In this document: positions 7,713 to 16,250 of the stretch, one piece after another
Layout of the letters: every line of letters starts with the position of its first letter
How positions within the stretch are numbered: position 1 is the stretch's first letter
Origin: Dechloromonas sp.
GTDB taxonomy: Bacteria; Pseudomonadota; Gammaproteobacteria; Burkholderiales; Rhodocyclaceae
Assembly: GCA_016791065.1 (NCBI GenBank)
Contig: JAEUOD010000020.1
Span: 1-38,068 of the forward strand
DNA length: 38,068 nucleotides
Reading direction: 5' to 3'
The notes under the pieces: generated by a model
Told to the model about the DNA's origin: nothing
Seen by the model: the letters and a program-made list of their open reading frames with translations, nothing else
The model's database searches: none
Translations under genes and position numbers: made by a program

Positions 7713-8109
7713 CACGACACCTCCATGGCTGAAGAGTATCCAAATGCAAGGTGACAGGGCTGTGACATATTCCACGCTTACGATGAGAAGCATCGCCAAG
7801 TTTATGATTAATCCATAATTTTGACGGCTAACCCAGGCCCAATCAAGGCCTACGATGATGGCATGGAAGTCTGGTGATCAGTGAACGGTGCACACCATGT
7901 ACCGGCATGCGACTTGCCGTTTCTGGCTTAACCGTGCGGGTTTGAGCATGGTTTTTATGGTCCTGGAGACGTGGCAAAAACGGCCTAATCTGGACATTAT
8001 GAATCAAAGGGTTATATCAGGGTTTTCTGCATGTCCGTTGCCATTTTAGAGGCAGCCGATTCCCCTTGAAGGGCCCCATTTCTCCAGCGATTGCGCGAAC
8101 CTAAACGGT
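7713..8109. other. Gene-free stretch across the left island junction
   Basis: No credible coding sequence is visible. It holds the upstream region of the small gene at 7712, the attL remnant at 7878-7904, and about 200 bases of island DNA up to the end of the regulator gene. Confidence 0.5.
7878..7904 (-). other. Left attachment site (attL) holding the displaced hoxC 3' end
   Basis: On the minus strand the codons ATG GTG TGC ACC GTT CAC TGA read MVCTVH-stop, the same last six residues as intact hoxC (DPCMVCTVH) at the other end of the island. The two sites share CACACCATG exactly (7891-7899 and 24276-24284); codons before it (CGG TAC) do not match hoxC, while those after it differ only synonymously. 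This marks the chromosomal side of the integration event. Confidence 0.8.
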
Positions 8110-8349
8110 CTAGTTTTTGTGCACTTCGAGCAACTCGGAGATGTCCACTCCCAAAGCGATCGCGAGCCGTTCTAGCCCATCGATGGAGATGTTGGTGACG
8201 CAGCGTTCAAGCTGCGACACGTAGGTTCGGTGGAAATCCGCCAGCTCAGCCATCCCCTCCTGACTTAGTCCCCGCTCAAGCCTCAGCCGCCGGATGTTGG
8301 CGGCAATCCGCCGGCGAGCCTCCCCTGTTTGATGTTTTTCCGTACCCAT
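8110..8349 (-). CDS. XRE-family regulator resembling restriction-modification C proteins
   Basis: 79-residue protein formed almost wholly of one helix-turn-helix XRE domain: RIAANIRRLRLERGLSQEG, then MAELADFHRTYVSQLER and LERLAIALGVDISELLE. Size and the HRTYVSQLER recognition-helix region resemble controller (C) proteins that time restriction enzyme expression. It is divergent from the cargo genes leading into the hsd operon. No Shine-Dalgarno sequence precedes ATG 8349; C-protein mRNAs are often leaderless, which would fit. Two similar 17-base sequences lie upstream and may be its operators. A role in controlling the type I operon is inference, as C proteins are usual in type II systems. Confidence 0.8.
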   Translation of the reverse strand: MGTEKHQTGEARRRIAANIRRLRLERGLSQEGMAELADFHRTYVSQLERCVTNISIDGLERLAIALGVDISELLEVHKN

Positions 8350-8370
8350 AGTGGGACGGAGATTGGCCCG

Positions 8371-8417
8371 CTACCGTCTTTGTATCTACAGCATAAAACT
8401 CTACCGTTTATACATCT
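8371..8417. promoter_or_regulatory. Pair of direct repeats upstream of the XRE gene, possible operators
   Basis: CTACCGTCTTTGTATCT (8371) and CTACCGTTTATACATCT (8401) match at 13 of 17 positions and start exactly 30 bases apart, about three helical turns. They lie in the divergent promoter region, 22 bases upstream of the XRE start, where an autoregulator would bind. Confidence 0.4.
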
Positions 8418-8523
8418 CGTTTCTGTACAATGATTATTCCAAAGAGATACGCCTGTCCCCAGCCCTCCGTACGACCCGGATGGCAGGCCGGCGACGTGAT
8501 GTTCAACAGAAGCCCTCTCGAAA

Positions 8524-8940
8524 ATGACGAAATCCACCGTGAATGCAGCCCAGTTTGTCACCCATAGCTTGGCCATTAGTGTGTGCCTGTTTTCGGCACT
8601 GGCAAACGCTGCCTCAGATGCAGCTATCGTTGCCAGCACACCTCGGGCGAAGCGATTCCTGGAAGACTTCGACACGTTTACTGCCCTGGGAAAGGCCTGC
8701 AGATACCGCGAAGAGGCCATCGGCCAATATTACGCCAAGGAATTTGCCCGCCTGATCCGCCTTGAGGCCAATAGACCATTGGCTGATGGTGATGTTGACC
8801 GTGAGGTCGGCATTGCCTTGGTGGCGGCACAGATGTATGCCGACCAGAACACAAAGGGACGACGTTTCACGAGCGAGCATTGCGCGATGGCCCGCAAGGC
8901 GATCGACGAAGTGGTGCCCCGTGGCTATGACAAGCCATAG
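8524..8940 (+). CDS. Hypothetical secreted protein
   Basis: 138 residues with a predicted signal peptide (hydrophobic stretch SLAISVCLFSALANAASDA, cleavage probably after ANA near residue 30). The mature part is mainly helical, with two cysteines (in KACRYREE and EHCAMARK) that could pair in the periplasm. No family was recognised. Its ribosome binding site is weak. It overlaps the start of the following small gene by 14 bases, so the two form a transcription pair. Its position directly before a truncated hsdM suggests it was brought there by a rearrangement and is not part of the restriction system. Confidence 0.6.
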   Translation: MTKSTVNAAQFVTHSLAISVCLFSALANAASDAAIVASTPRAKRFLEDFDTFTALGKACRYREEAIGQYYAKEFARLIRLEANRPLADGDVDREVGIALVAAQMYADQNTKGRRFTSEHCAMARKAIDEVVPRGYDKP

Positions 8941-9190
8941 TCGCCGTCTTTCCGACCTATCCGTGTCGGTCCGCACTCTGGCAACAGTTCTGCTCCTCGC
9001 TACCGCTCCAGGTTTCGGCTGGTCTTCGGAGACTCCGATATCCGAAGCACCCCGGATCCAGCGGGAAGTCATTACCAAGAGCCTGCCGCCAATCGAAACA
9101 GCCAACCTGCGGATCTTCGTGAGTTTCGACGGCAGCCCGAAAATGACGCGCATTCTCCAGGAGAAGTTGCGAGCCAAGGGATTTGCCTGA
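8927..9190 (+). CDS. Hypothetical exported protein, probably 3'-truncated
   Basis: 87 residues beginning MTSHSRRL, with a hydrophobic segment LATVLLLATAPGFGW that may be a signal peptide. The end (LRIFVSFDGSPKMTRILQEKLRAKGFA) reads like the beginning of a folded domain and stops abruptly exactly where hsdM homology starts (TGATG overlap). I therefore think the gene has lost its 3' part through the same junction that removed the 5' part of hsdM. It overlaps the preceding secreted-protein gene. Function unknown. Confidence 0.5.
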   Translation: MTSHSRRLSDLSVSVRTLATVLLLATAPGFGWSSETPISEAPRIQREVITKSLPPIETANLRIFVSFDGSPKMTRILQEKLRAKGFA

Positions 9191-10194
9191 TGCAGATGTA
9201 TGCTTCCACCGCTGGTAAGTCCGGTGGAGAGTTCTACACGCCGCAGGAAGTCTCCGAACTGCTTGCCCGCATCACAGTGGTCGGCAAGAGCGAGGTCAAC
9301 AAGGTCTATGACCCGGCCTGCGGCTCGGGCTCGCTGTTGCTCAACTTCGTGAAGGTGCTGGGCCACGACAAGGTGCGTCAAGGGTTCTATGGACAGGAAG
9401 TCAACCTCACCACCTACAACCTGTGCCGCATCAACATGTTCCTGCACGATGTGAACTACGAGAAGTTCAACATCGCCCACGGCGACACACTGACCGATCC
9501 GGCACATTGGGACGACGAACCTTTCGAAGCCATCGTTTCCAATCCGCCGTATTCGATCAAATGGGATGGCGATGCCAATCCCCTGCTCATCAACGACCCG
9601 CGTTTCGCCCCTGCAGGCGTGCTCGCCCCCAAAAGCAAGGCCGATTTGGCCTTCACCATGCACATCCTCAGCTGGCTGGCGGTCAACGGCACTGCGGCCA
9701 TCGTTGAATTTCCGGGTGTGCTCTATCGCGGCGGCGCGGAACAAAAAATCCGCCAGTACCTCGTCGACAATAATTATGTCGATGCGGTGATTCAGCTCCC
9801 GCCTGATCTGTTCTTTGGCACCACGATTGCCACCTGCATTATCGTGCTGAAGAAATCCAAGTTCGATAACGCCACGTTGTTCATCGACGCCAGCAGCGAA
9901 TTCCTGCGCAGCGGCAACAAGAACAAACTCTTGTCGGAACACCGGAAAAAAGTCCTGGATGCCTACACCGGGCGCAAGAATATCGCCCACTTCGCTCGTT
10001 TGGTTGAAAACGGTGACATTGCCAAGAACGGCTACAACATCGCCGTATCCAGCTATGTCGAGCAGGCCGACACCAGTGAAGCGACCGACATCAAGGCCCT
10101 CAATACCGAAATCGCCCGCATTGTGGCGCGGCAATCTGAGTTGAGGAAACAAATCGATGCCATCGTGGCCGATCTGGAGGAGACACAGGCATGA
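9190..10194 (+). CDS. hsdM: Type I restriction-modification methyltransferase HsdM, N-terminally truncated
   Basis: 334 residues carrying the N6-adenine methyltransferase domain: S-adenosylmethionine motif I DPACGSGS (41-48) and catalytic motif IV NPPY (118-121). Family members of the EcoR124 type are about 500-520 residues; here the usual N-terminal HsdM domain of roughly 150-180 residues is absent. The protein starts at MQMYASTAGKSGGEFYTPQE, normally an internal segment, and in-frame codons upstream resemble the family only back to the preceding Leu. So the gene is 5'-deleted. The ATG overlaps the stop of the upstream small gene, allowing translational coupling. It overlaps hsdS by four bases. 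Catalytic residues remain but assembly or target methylation may be impaired. Confidence 0.88.
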   Translation: MQMYASTAGKSGGEFYTPQEVSELLARITVVGKSEVNKVYDPACGSGSLLLNFVKVLGHDKVRQGFYGQEVNLTTYNLCRINMFLHDVNYEKFNIAHGDTLTDPAHWDDEPFEAIVSNPPYSIKWDGDANPLLINDPRFAPAGVLAPKSKADLAFTMHILSWLAVNGTAAIVEFPGVLYRGGAEQKIRQYLVDNNYVDAVIQLPPDLFFGTTIATCIIVLKKSKFDNATLFIDASSEFLRSGNKNKLLSEHRKKVLDAYTGRKNIAHFARLVENGDIAKNGYNIAVSSYVEQADTSEATDIKALNTEIARIVARQSELRKQIDAIVADLEETQA

Positions 10195-11387
10195 GCCGAA
10201 TCGAGGCGCTGATTGCCGAACATTGCCCGGATGGCGTGCAGTTCCGCGGGCTCGGCGAGTGCGCTGCATATTCAGATACCCGCGTTGATGCTAGTGAGCT
10301 AGATGAAACCAACTTCGTCGGCGTGGACAACCTGCTTCAGAATGCCGCAGGAAAAAACGATGCCAACTATCCGCCCAACACCGCGCGGCTGACTGCATAT
10401 GAGGCTGGCGACATACTTCTTGGGAATATCCGACCATATTTGAAGAAAATCTGGCTTGCCAATGATAGTGGTGGGTGTAGCGGTGACGTGCTAGCCATAC
10501 GCATTACGGAAGCACATCGCGCAGAGTTGATACCCGAATTTCTATATCGACTGCTGGCGTCCGATGTTTTTTTTGCATACAACATGCAACACGCAAAAGG
10601 CGCGAAGATGCCGCGAGGTAGCAAAGAAGCAATCTTGAAATATCGCATTCCGGTCCCTCCCATCGAAGTACAGCGCGAAATCGTGAAAGTGCTCGACACG
10701 TTCACTCAGCTGGAAGCGGAGCTGGAAGCGCGTCGGCGGCAGTACAAGTACTACCGCGACGCACTTGTGCTCGCCTGCGGCGAGCCCCCATTCAAAACCG
10801 CCCCCCTGAATGAAATTGGCAAATTTATTCGAGGGAAGCGGTTTACCAAAGCCGATTACGAAGATGATGGCATCCCCGTGATTCACTACGGGGAGATTTA
10901 CACCCATTACGGCACGGCCGCAAATTCAGTCATATCGCATGTGCGTTCCGAGATGGCCGACTCACTTCGCTATGCAAAACCCGGAGACGTGGTTGTCACT
11001 GACGTTGGCGAAACGGTCGAGGATGTTGGCAAAGCCGTGGCATGGGTTGGCAGTGAAGATGTTGCCATTCACGACCATTGCTACGCCTTCCGTCATTCGA
11101 TGAATCCGAAGTTCGTTTCATATTGCATGCAAACGACTTCTTTCATTGCAGAGAAAGCAAAGTACGTGGCACGCACCAAGGTCAACACGCTGTTGATTGA
11201 TGGTTTCTCAAAGATCCGCATCCCGGTCCCGCCGCTCGAAGAGCAGGAACGCATCGTTGCCATCCTCGATCGCTTCGACACATTGGTCAATGACATCACC
11301 GATGGCCTACCCGCCGAGATCACCGCGCGCCGCCAGCAGTACGCGCATTACCGCGACCGTTTGCTCACCTTCAGGGAAGCCGCATGA
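10191..11387 (+). CDS. hsdS: Type I restriction-modification specificity subunit HsdS
   Basis: 398 residues with the two-fold organisation of HsdS: target-recognition domain 1 (about 1-155), a conserved central helix (EVQREIVKVLDTF...EAELEARRRQYKYYRDAL), target-recognition domain 2 (about 200-345) and a matching C-terminal conserved helix (LEEQERIVAILDRFDTLVND...ARRQQYAHYRDRLL). The paired helices form the spacer that sets the distance between the half-sites of the DNA target. It overlaps hsdM and hsdR by four bases (ATGA) at each side, so all three are translationally coupled. Both domains appear complete; the recognised sequence cannot be read from the protein. Confidence 0.93.
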   Translation: MSRIEALIAEHCPDGVQFRGLGECAAYSDTRVDASELDETNFVGVDNLLQNAAGKNDANYPPNTARLTAYEAGDILLGNIRPYLKKIWLANDSGGCSGDVLAIRITEAHRAELIPEFLYRLLASDVFFAYNMQHAKGAKMPRGSKEAILKYRIPVPPIEVQREIVKVLDTFTQLEAELEARRRQYKYYRDALVLACGEPPFKTAPLNEIGKFIRGKRFTKADYEDDGIPVIHYGEIYTHYGTAANSVISHVRSEMADSLRYAKPGDVVVTDVGETVEDVGKAVAWVGSEDVAIHDHCYAFRHSMNPKFVSYCMQTTSFIAEKAKYVARTKVNTLLIDGFSKIRIPVPPLEEQERIVAILDRFDTLVNDITDGLPAEITARRQQYAHYRDRLLTFREAA

Positions 11388-14300
11388 GCGAAGAGCTGAA
11401 ATCCTATCGCTACGAGCCCATTGCACTCTCCAATGAGAGCACGGTTGTCGCCGAGTTCCTGCCCGACACACCGGGCGTGCGCGAGGCGACGTACCAGTCC
11501 GAAGCCGAACTTGAAAAGAGCTTCATTGAGCAATTGCAGGTACAAGCGTATGAGTACTTGCCTATCACCTCAGAGGCCGAGCTGGTGGCCAACTTGCGCC
11601 GCCAACTGGAAACGCTCAACAAGATCACGTTTTCTGATGCGGAATGGGAGCGCTTTTTCGGCACCTGTGTGGCCGGAGCCAATGACGGCATCCTGGAAAA
11701 AACCGCGCGCATTCAGGAAGACCACGTGCAGGTCTTGAAGCGCGACGATGGCAGCACCAAGAACATCTACCTGCTCGACAAGGCCAACATTCACAACAAC
11801 GTCTTGCAGGTCATCAATCAGTACGAGGCGGATGGCAAGCACGCCAATCGCTACGACGTGACCGTGCTGGTCAACGGCCTACCGATGGTGCACATCGAGC
11901 TGAAGCGCCGGGGCGTGGATATCCGCGAGGCCTTCAACCAAATCAACCGCTACCAACGCGACAGCTTCTGGGCAGGCACGGGGTTGTTCGAGTACGTGCA
12001 ACTGTTCGTCATCAGCAACGGCACACTGACCAAGTACTACAGCAACACGGTGCGCGACGGGCATCTGGCCGAGCAGCGCAGCAAGAGCAGCAAGGGTGCC
12101 GGCAAGAGCAAGACGTCCAACAGCTTCTCGTTTACCAGTTGGTGGGCCGATGCCAAGAACCAGCCGATCACCGAAATGGCAGGCTTCACCAAGACCTTCT
12201 TCGCCAAGCACACGCTGCTGAACATCCTCACCAAATACTGCGTATTCGATGTGGATCGCAAGCTGCTGGTGATGCGGCCGTATCAGATCGTGGCCGCCGA
12301 GCGCATCCTGCAGCGCATCGCCACTGCCACCAATCACAAGCAGTTGGGCACGGTGGCTGCCGGTGGTTACATCTGGCACACCACGGGTAGCGGTAAGACG
12401 CTGACTAGCTTCAAGGCGGCCCAACTGGCGCGCGGCCTGCCGGACATCGATAAGGTGCTGTTCGTGGTCGACCGCAAGGATCTGGACTACCAGACCATGC
12501 GCGAATACGAGCGCTTCGAGAAAGGTGCGGCCAACTCCAACACATCCACCGCTGTGTTGCAACGGCAGCTGGAAGACCCCAACGCCCGCATCATCATCAC
12601 CACGATTCAGAAGCTGTCCCGATTCGTGGTCAAGAACAAGAAGCACCCGGTGTATGAGGCGCACGTGGTTGTTATTTTCGACGAGTGCCATCGCAGCCAG
12701 TTCGGCGACATGCACGCCGAAATTACCCGGGTGTTCCAGCGTTACCACCTGTTCGGTTTCACGGGTACACCAATCTTCGCCGAGAACTCCGGCACTACAG
12801 GCAACCCGCTGCGGCGCACCACGCAGCAGGCCTTTGGCGACAAGCTGCATACCTACACGATTGTCGACGCCATCAACGACAAGAACGTGCTGCCGTTCCG
12901 CATTGATTACATCAACACGATCAAATTGCCGCCGAGCATCAAAGACAAGAAGGTGTCGGCCATCGACACCGAGCGGGCCTTGCTCGCACCGGAGCGCATT
13001 ACGCAGATCGTGGGTTACATCCGCGAACACTTCGACCAGAAAACCCGGCGGGCCAACTCCTACCGCCACGATGGCAAGCGACTGGCTGGTTTCAACTCGT
13101 TGTTTGCCTGCGCGTCCATCGACGCCGCCAAACGCTACTATGCGGAGTTTTCCGAGCAGCAAAAAACGCTGCCTGAGGCGAAACAGCTCAAAGTGGGGCT
13201 GATCTACAGCTTCGCCGCCAACGAAGAAGAGTTTGATGGCTTGCTTGGCGAAGAGGAATTCGAGACCGAGGGGCTAGATCAAAGCTCACGCGATTTCCTT
13301 GATGCGGCGATCAAGGATTACAACGCCCTGTTCGGCACCAGTTTCGACACCTCGGCAGACAAGTTCCAGAACTATTACAAGGATCTGTCCCAACGACTGA
13401 AGAAACGTGAGCTGGATCTGGTGATCGTGGTCAACATGTTCCTCACGGGCTTCGATGCCACCACACTTAACACCCTGTGGGCGGACAAGAACCTCCGGGC
13501 GCATGGACTGATTCAGGCCTACTCGCGCACCAACCGCATCCTCAACTCGGTCAAGACCTACGGCAACATAGTTTCCTTCCGCAATCTGGAGCAGGAAACC
13601 AATGACGCGCTCGCCCTGTTCGGCAACAAGGACGCCAAGGGCATCGTTCTACTCAAGCCGTACACCGAGTACTACAAGGAATACCAGAAGCGTGTAGAGG
13701 AGTTGCTGGAATCCTTCCCGCTTGGCAAAGCCATCGTCGGCGAGACGGCACAGAAGGCATTCATCAAGCTGTTCGGTGCGATCCTGCGCTTGAAGAACAT
13801 CCTGTCCTCCTTCGACGATTTTGCAGGGCATGAAATCCTCACCGAGCGCGAGTTTCAGGATTACCAGAGTCTTTACCTGAACCTGTACGCCGAATTTCGC
13901 GCAACCTCGGATGCCGAGAAGGAGGCGATCAATGATGATGTAGTTTTCGAGATCGAGCTCATCAAGCAGGTCGAAATCAACGTTGACTACATCCTGATGC
14001 TGGTTGAGCAATATCTGAAGAAGAAAGGGACGGGCGACGACAAGGAAATCCGCGCCACCATCGAGCGCGCCATCAACGCCAGCCCTTCTCTGCGCAACAA
14101 GAAAGACCTGATCGAACAGTTTGTGGATTCTGTTTCCACCAAGGTCAAAGTGGACGCGCAGTGGGAGGCTTTTGTCGCCGCGAAGAAAGTCGAGGAGCTG
14201 GAGCGCATCATTACAGAAGAAAATCTTAACCCGGAAGCCACCCGCAGCTTCATCGACAACGCCTTCCGCGATGGCAGTGTCCCAGCAACCGGTACCGCGA

Positions 14301-14419
14301 TCACCAAAATCCTGCCGCCGGCATCGCGGTTCTCTAAGAACAATGGCCATGCAGCGAAGAAGCAAACGGTACTGGACAAACTTGCTGCTTTCTTCGAGCG
14401 ATATTTCGGGCTGGCGTGA
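11384..14419 (+). CDS. hsdR: Type I restriction endonuclease subunit HsdR
   Basis: 1011 residues, close to EcoR124I HsdR. An N-terminal PD-(D/E)XK nuclease domain contains NRYDVTVLVNG and HIELKRRG (E-x-K). Two RecA-like motor domains follow: Walker A TTGSGKT, DEAD-box-like FDECHRSQFG, motif III FTGTP, and motif VI QAYSRTNR. A C-terminal helical region probably contacts the methylase core. The subunit translocates DNA and cleaves unmethylated targets. All motifs are intact and the reading frame is open, in contrast to the truncated hsdM, so a cell with active HsdR but defective HsdM would be at risk unless restriction is silent. It ends 14 bases before the SLATT gene. Confidence 0.95.
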   Translation: MSEELKSYRYEPIALSNESTVVAEFLPDTPGVREATYQSEAELEKSFIEQLQVQAYEYLPITSEAELVANLRRQLETLNKITFSDAEWERFFGTCVAGANDGILEKTARIQEDHVQVLKRDDGSTKNIYLLDKANIHNNVLQVINQYEADGKHANRYDVTVLVNGLPMVHIELKRRGVDIREAFNQINRYQRDSFWAGTGLFEYVQLFVISNGTLTKYYSNTVRDGHLAEQRSKSSKGAGKSKTSNSFSFTSWWADAKNQPITEMAGFTKTFFAKHTLLNILTKYCVFDVDRKLLVMRPYQIVAAERILQRIATATNHKQLGTVAAGGYIWHTTGSGKTLTSFKAAQLARGLPDIDKVLFVVDRKDLDYQTMREYERFEKGAANSNTSTAVLQRQLEDPNARIIITTIQKLSRFVVKNKKHPVYEAHVVVIFDECHRSQFGDMHAEITRVFQRYHLFGFTGTPIFAENSGTTGNPLRRTTQQAFGDKLHTYTIVDAINDKNVLPFRIDYINTIKLPPSIKDKKVSAIDTERALLAPERITQIVGYIREHFDQKTRRANSYRHDGKRLAGFNSLFACASIDAAKRYYAEFSEQQKTLPEAKQLKVGLIYSFAANEEEFDGLLGEEEFETEGLDQSSRDFLDAAIKDYNALFGTSFDTSADKFQNYYKDLSQRLKKRELDLVIVVNMFLTGFDATTLNTLWADKNLRAHGLIQAYSRTNRILNSVKTYGNIVSFRNLEQETNDALALFGNKDAKGIVLLKPYTEYYKEYQKRVEELLESFPLGKAIVGETAQKAFIKLFGAILRLKNILSSFDDFAGHEILTEREFQDYQSLYLNLYAEFRATSDAEKEAINDDVVFEIELIKQVEINVDYILMLVEQYLKKKGTGDDKEIRATIERAINASPSLRNKKDLIEQFVDSVSTKVKVDAQWEAFVAAKKVEELERIITEENLNPEATRSFIDNAFRDGSVPATGTAITKILPPASRFSKNNGHAAKKQTVLDKLAAFFERYFGLA

Positions 14420-14433
14420 GAAAGCGAAATCTG

Positions 14434-14955
14434 ATGAATCCAATTCAAACAACCGATCAGGCCATGATTGCCGCCCTGCGCCGCGAGGCAGAACGGATAG
14501 AGGAGGACGCTACGTATTCCAGCAAGAGCCACTTCAATGCCGAGGATACCTGGGTTCGCCGTCACTATTGGCTTGGCGTTCCGGCGACTGCTCTCGCGGC
14601 TATCGCTGGGGCCGCTCTAGTCAAGAGCCAGCCGGAATGGGCAAGCGCACTCACGCTGCTGGCATCGTTGCTGACAGGGCTAATGACGTTTCTCAAACCT
14701 AATGAACGTGCAGCAATGCACCGGGCAGCTGCAGGCCAATTCCTGGCCCTGAAAAACGATGCGCGCTTATTCCGTGAGGTTGATCTGTTGCAAATGCATC
14801 AGTTGGACGAATTACCTGACAGGCTGAAGGCGCTTTCCGCCACACGGAATGAACTGAATCAGAAAAGCCCTAGTATTCCTCGCGGAGCGTTTGTCGCTGC
14901 GCGCAAAGGAATCGAGGAAGGCGAAGCGACCCACAAAGTGGACAAGGGGGAGTGA
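14434..14955 (+). CDS. SLATT-domain two-transmembrane effector protein
   Basis: 173 residues. A helical N-terminus (LRREAERIEEDATYSSKSHF) is followed by two closely spaced transmembrane helices (about 48-66 YWLGVPATALAAIAGAAL and 72-92 WASALTLLASLLTGLMTFL), then a long helical tail (ERAAMHRAAAGQFLALKNDARLF). This is the arrangement of SLATT domains, which pair with nucleotide-second-messenger synthases and act as membrane-perforating effectors in CBASS-like defence. The start is ATG 14434; an upstream GTG at 14416 overlapping the hsdR stop is possible. The next gene encodes a CD-NTase-like protein five bases downstream, the expected partner. Both appear to be the tail of the hsd operon. Confidence 0.8.
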   Translation: MNPIQTTDQAMIAALRREAERIEEDATYSSKSHFNAEDTWVRRHYWLGVPATALAAIAGAALVKSQPEWASALTLLASLLTGLMTFLKPNERAAMHRAAAGQFLALKNDARLFREVDLLQMHQLDELPDRLKALSATRNELNQKSPSIPRGAFVAARKGIEEGEATHKVDKGE

Positions 14956-14959
14956 CAGG

Positions 14960-16183
14960 GTGTCGGTATTGAGTTTTCTGACAGAAACTGCCAGCAAGGC
15001 AGTCCTTTCTTCGACCGAGCAGTCGTCGATCACGACCTCGATTTCGACGCTGCAAGCCCGGATTGGGCTGCATTTCGCCAGTGATGTAATCAAGCAGCAT
15101 TTCCGCTTTGGCTCGTCAACGCGTGGCACGATTCTGCCACGCTCGATGGACGAGCATTCGGATATCGATTACATGATCGTGTTCAGCGAGAACAACGCCA
15201 CACCGCAGACGTACTTGAACCGGCTGAAGACTTTCGTCGAAAAGTATTACAGCTCGTCGGATATCCGGCAGTCCAGCCCAACCATTGTGCTCGAATTGAA
15301 CCACATCAAATTCGACCTCGTGCCAGCAACGACGACATGGCTCCCCGATGAGTGTCAGGCGAAGAAGCAGAGCAGCAAGTTCATCACCAGCGACGCCGAA
15401 CTGGTGCAGCAACTGGTCGCCGAGATCAGTTCGCAGCGCCCCGTCTTGCAGAAGCGTCACCCGGAACTGAAGACAACCGAGGGCCGTCCGCGCAAGTATT
15501 ACTACTCGGAGAAGTCTGACAGCGCCGAGGTGGCGGCGGTCGAGAACGCGGCGGCCGTCCCTTCAGGCGATCCGGGTCAGCCTAAGATCGACGAACACGG
15601 CTTGTACCCGCTGCTGTCGCGCTATCTGTGGGAGGAGTTCGGCTTGTATTCCAAGCGTATCGACGAGAAGCGGTCGTCGAACAAGCGCGGGCCGAACGGC
15701 AACCGTTGGCTGTACCCGGACGTGGTCGGTATGGAGGATTTAGGCGCAGACTGGCATCAGGAGGTACGCGACTGCGTGAACCAGTATTCCGACAAGCGCA
15801 CCAAGCTGTGGTCGTTTGAGGCCAAGCTGCTGATCAACCGCTCGAACGTGCGTGAGTGCTTCTTTCAGGCGGTGTCGAATTCGTCTTGGGCCAACTTCGG
15901 TTACTTGGTCGCGGCGGAGATCGGCGGGCAGGATACGTTGAAGGAACTGCGGATGCTGTTCGCGGCCCACGGCATCGGCTTCATCAAGCTGGACGTAGAC
16001 AACCCGGCCGACAGCCAGGTACTGATCCCGGCCCGCGAGCGCGACGAGATCGATTGGGACATGGCCAACCGCCTAGCCACGGAGAATAGGGATTTTCTGG
16101 AGTACGTGAAACTGGTGAAGCAGTTCTACCAGACCGGTGAGGTGAGGTTATACGATTGGGATGTACCGCAAGAATCCGAGTAG
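14960..16183 (+). CDS. CD-NTase (SMODS) N-terminal part joined to an HrgA-like nuclease-fold C-terminal part
   Basis: 407 residues from GTG 14960 (purine-rich GGGGGAG upstream). Residues 1 to about 130 match SMODS/DncV-type nucleotidyltransferases: GSSTRGT (51-57), catalytic DID (68-70) and the third acidic residue Asp119 in IKFDLVPA. The helical C-lobe that should follow is missing. Instead residues about 141-185 (DAELVQQLVAEISSQR...TEGRPRKYYY) resemble a HARE-HTH-type winged helix and residues 205-400 resemble the C-terminal half of HrgA/COG2958 proteins, with a PD-(D/E)XK-like pattern Asp254 (YPDVVG) and Glu287-x-Lys289 (FEAK). The family assignments are from memory of these proteins. It could be a natural fusion or a recombination chimera. 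Partner of the upstream SLATT gene. Confidence 0.75.
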   Translation: MSVLSFLTETASKAVLSSTEQSSITTSISTLQARIGLHFASDVIKQHFRFGSSTRGTILPRSMDEHSDIDYMIVFSENNATPQTYLNRLKTFVEKYYSSSDIRQSSPTIVLELNHIKFDLVPATTTWLPDECQAKKQSSKFITSDAELVQQLVAEISSQRPVLQKRHPELKTTEGRPRKYYYSEKSDSAEVAAVENAAAVPSGDPGQPKIDEHGLYPLLSRYLWEEFGLYSKRIDEKRSSNKRGPNGNRWLYPDVVGMEDLGADWHQEVRDCVNQYSDKRTKLWSFEAKLLINRSNVRECFFQAVSNSSWANFGYLVAAEIGGQDTLKELRMLFAAHGIGFIKLDVDNPADSQVLIPARERDEIDWDMANRLATENRDFLEYVKLVKQFYQTGEVRLYDWDVPQESE

Positions 16184-16250
16184 ACGGCCTCCTGCCACTC
16201 CCTTCACCACTCCCAATGGCATGTTGCTCGTACCAAAATCATCTCTCACG

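Noticed and set aside
8614-10269. 551-codon minus-strand open frame across hsdM
   Set aside because: It lies opposite clearly recognisable HsdM sequence and has no domain; it is a shadow of GC-rich coding.
11879-13162. 427-codon minus-strand open frame inside hsdR
   Set aside because: HsdR motifs on the plus strand cover the whole region; the reverse frame shows no family features.
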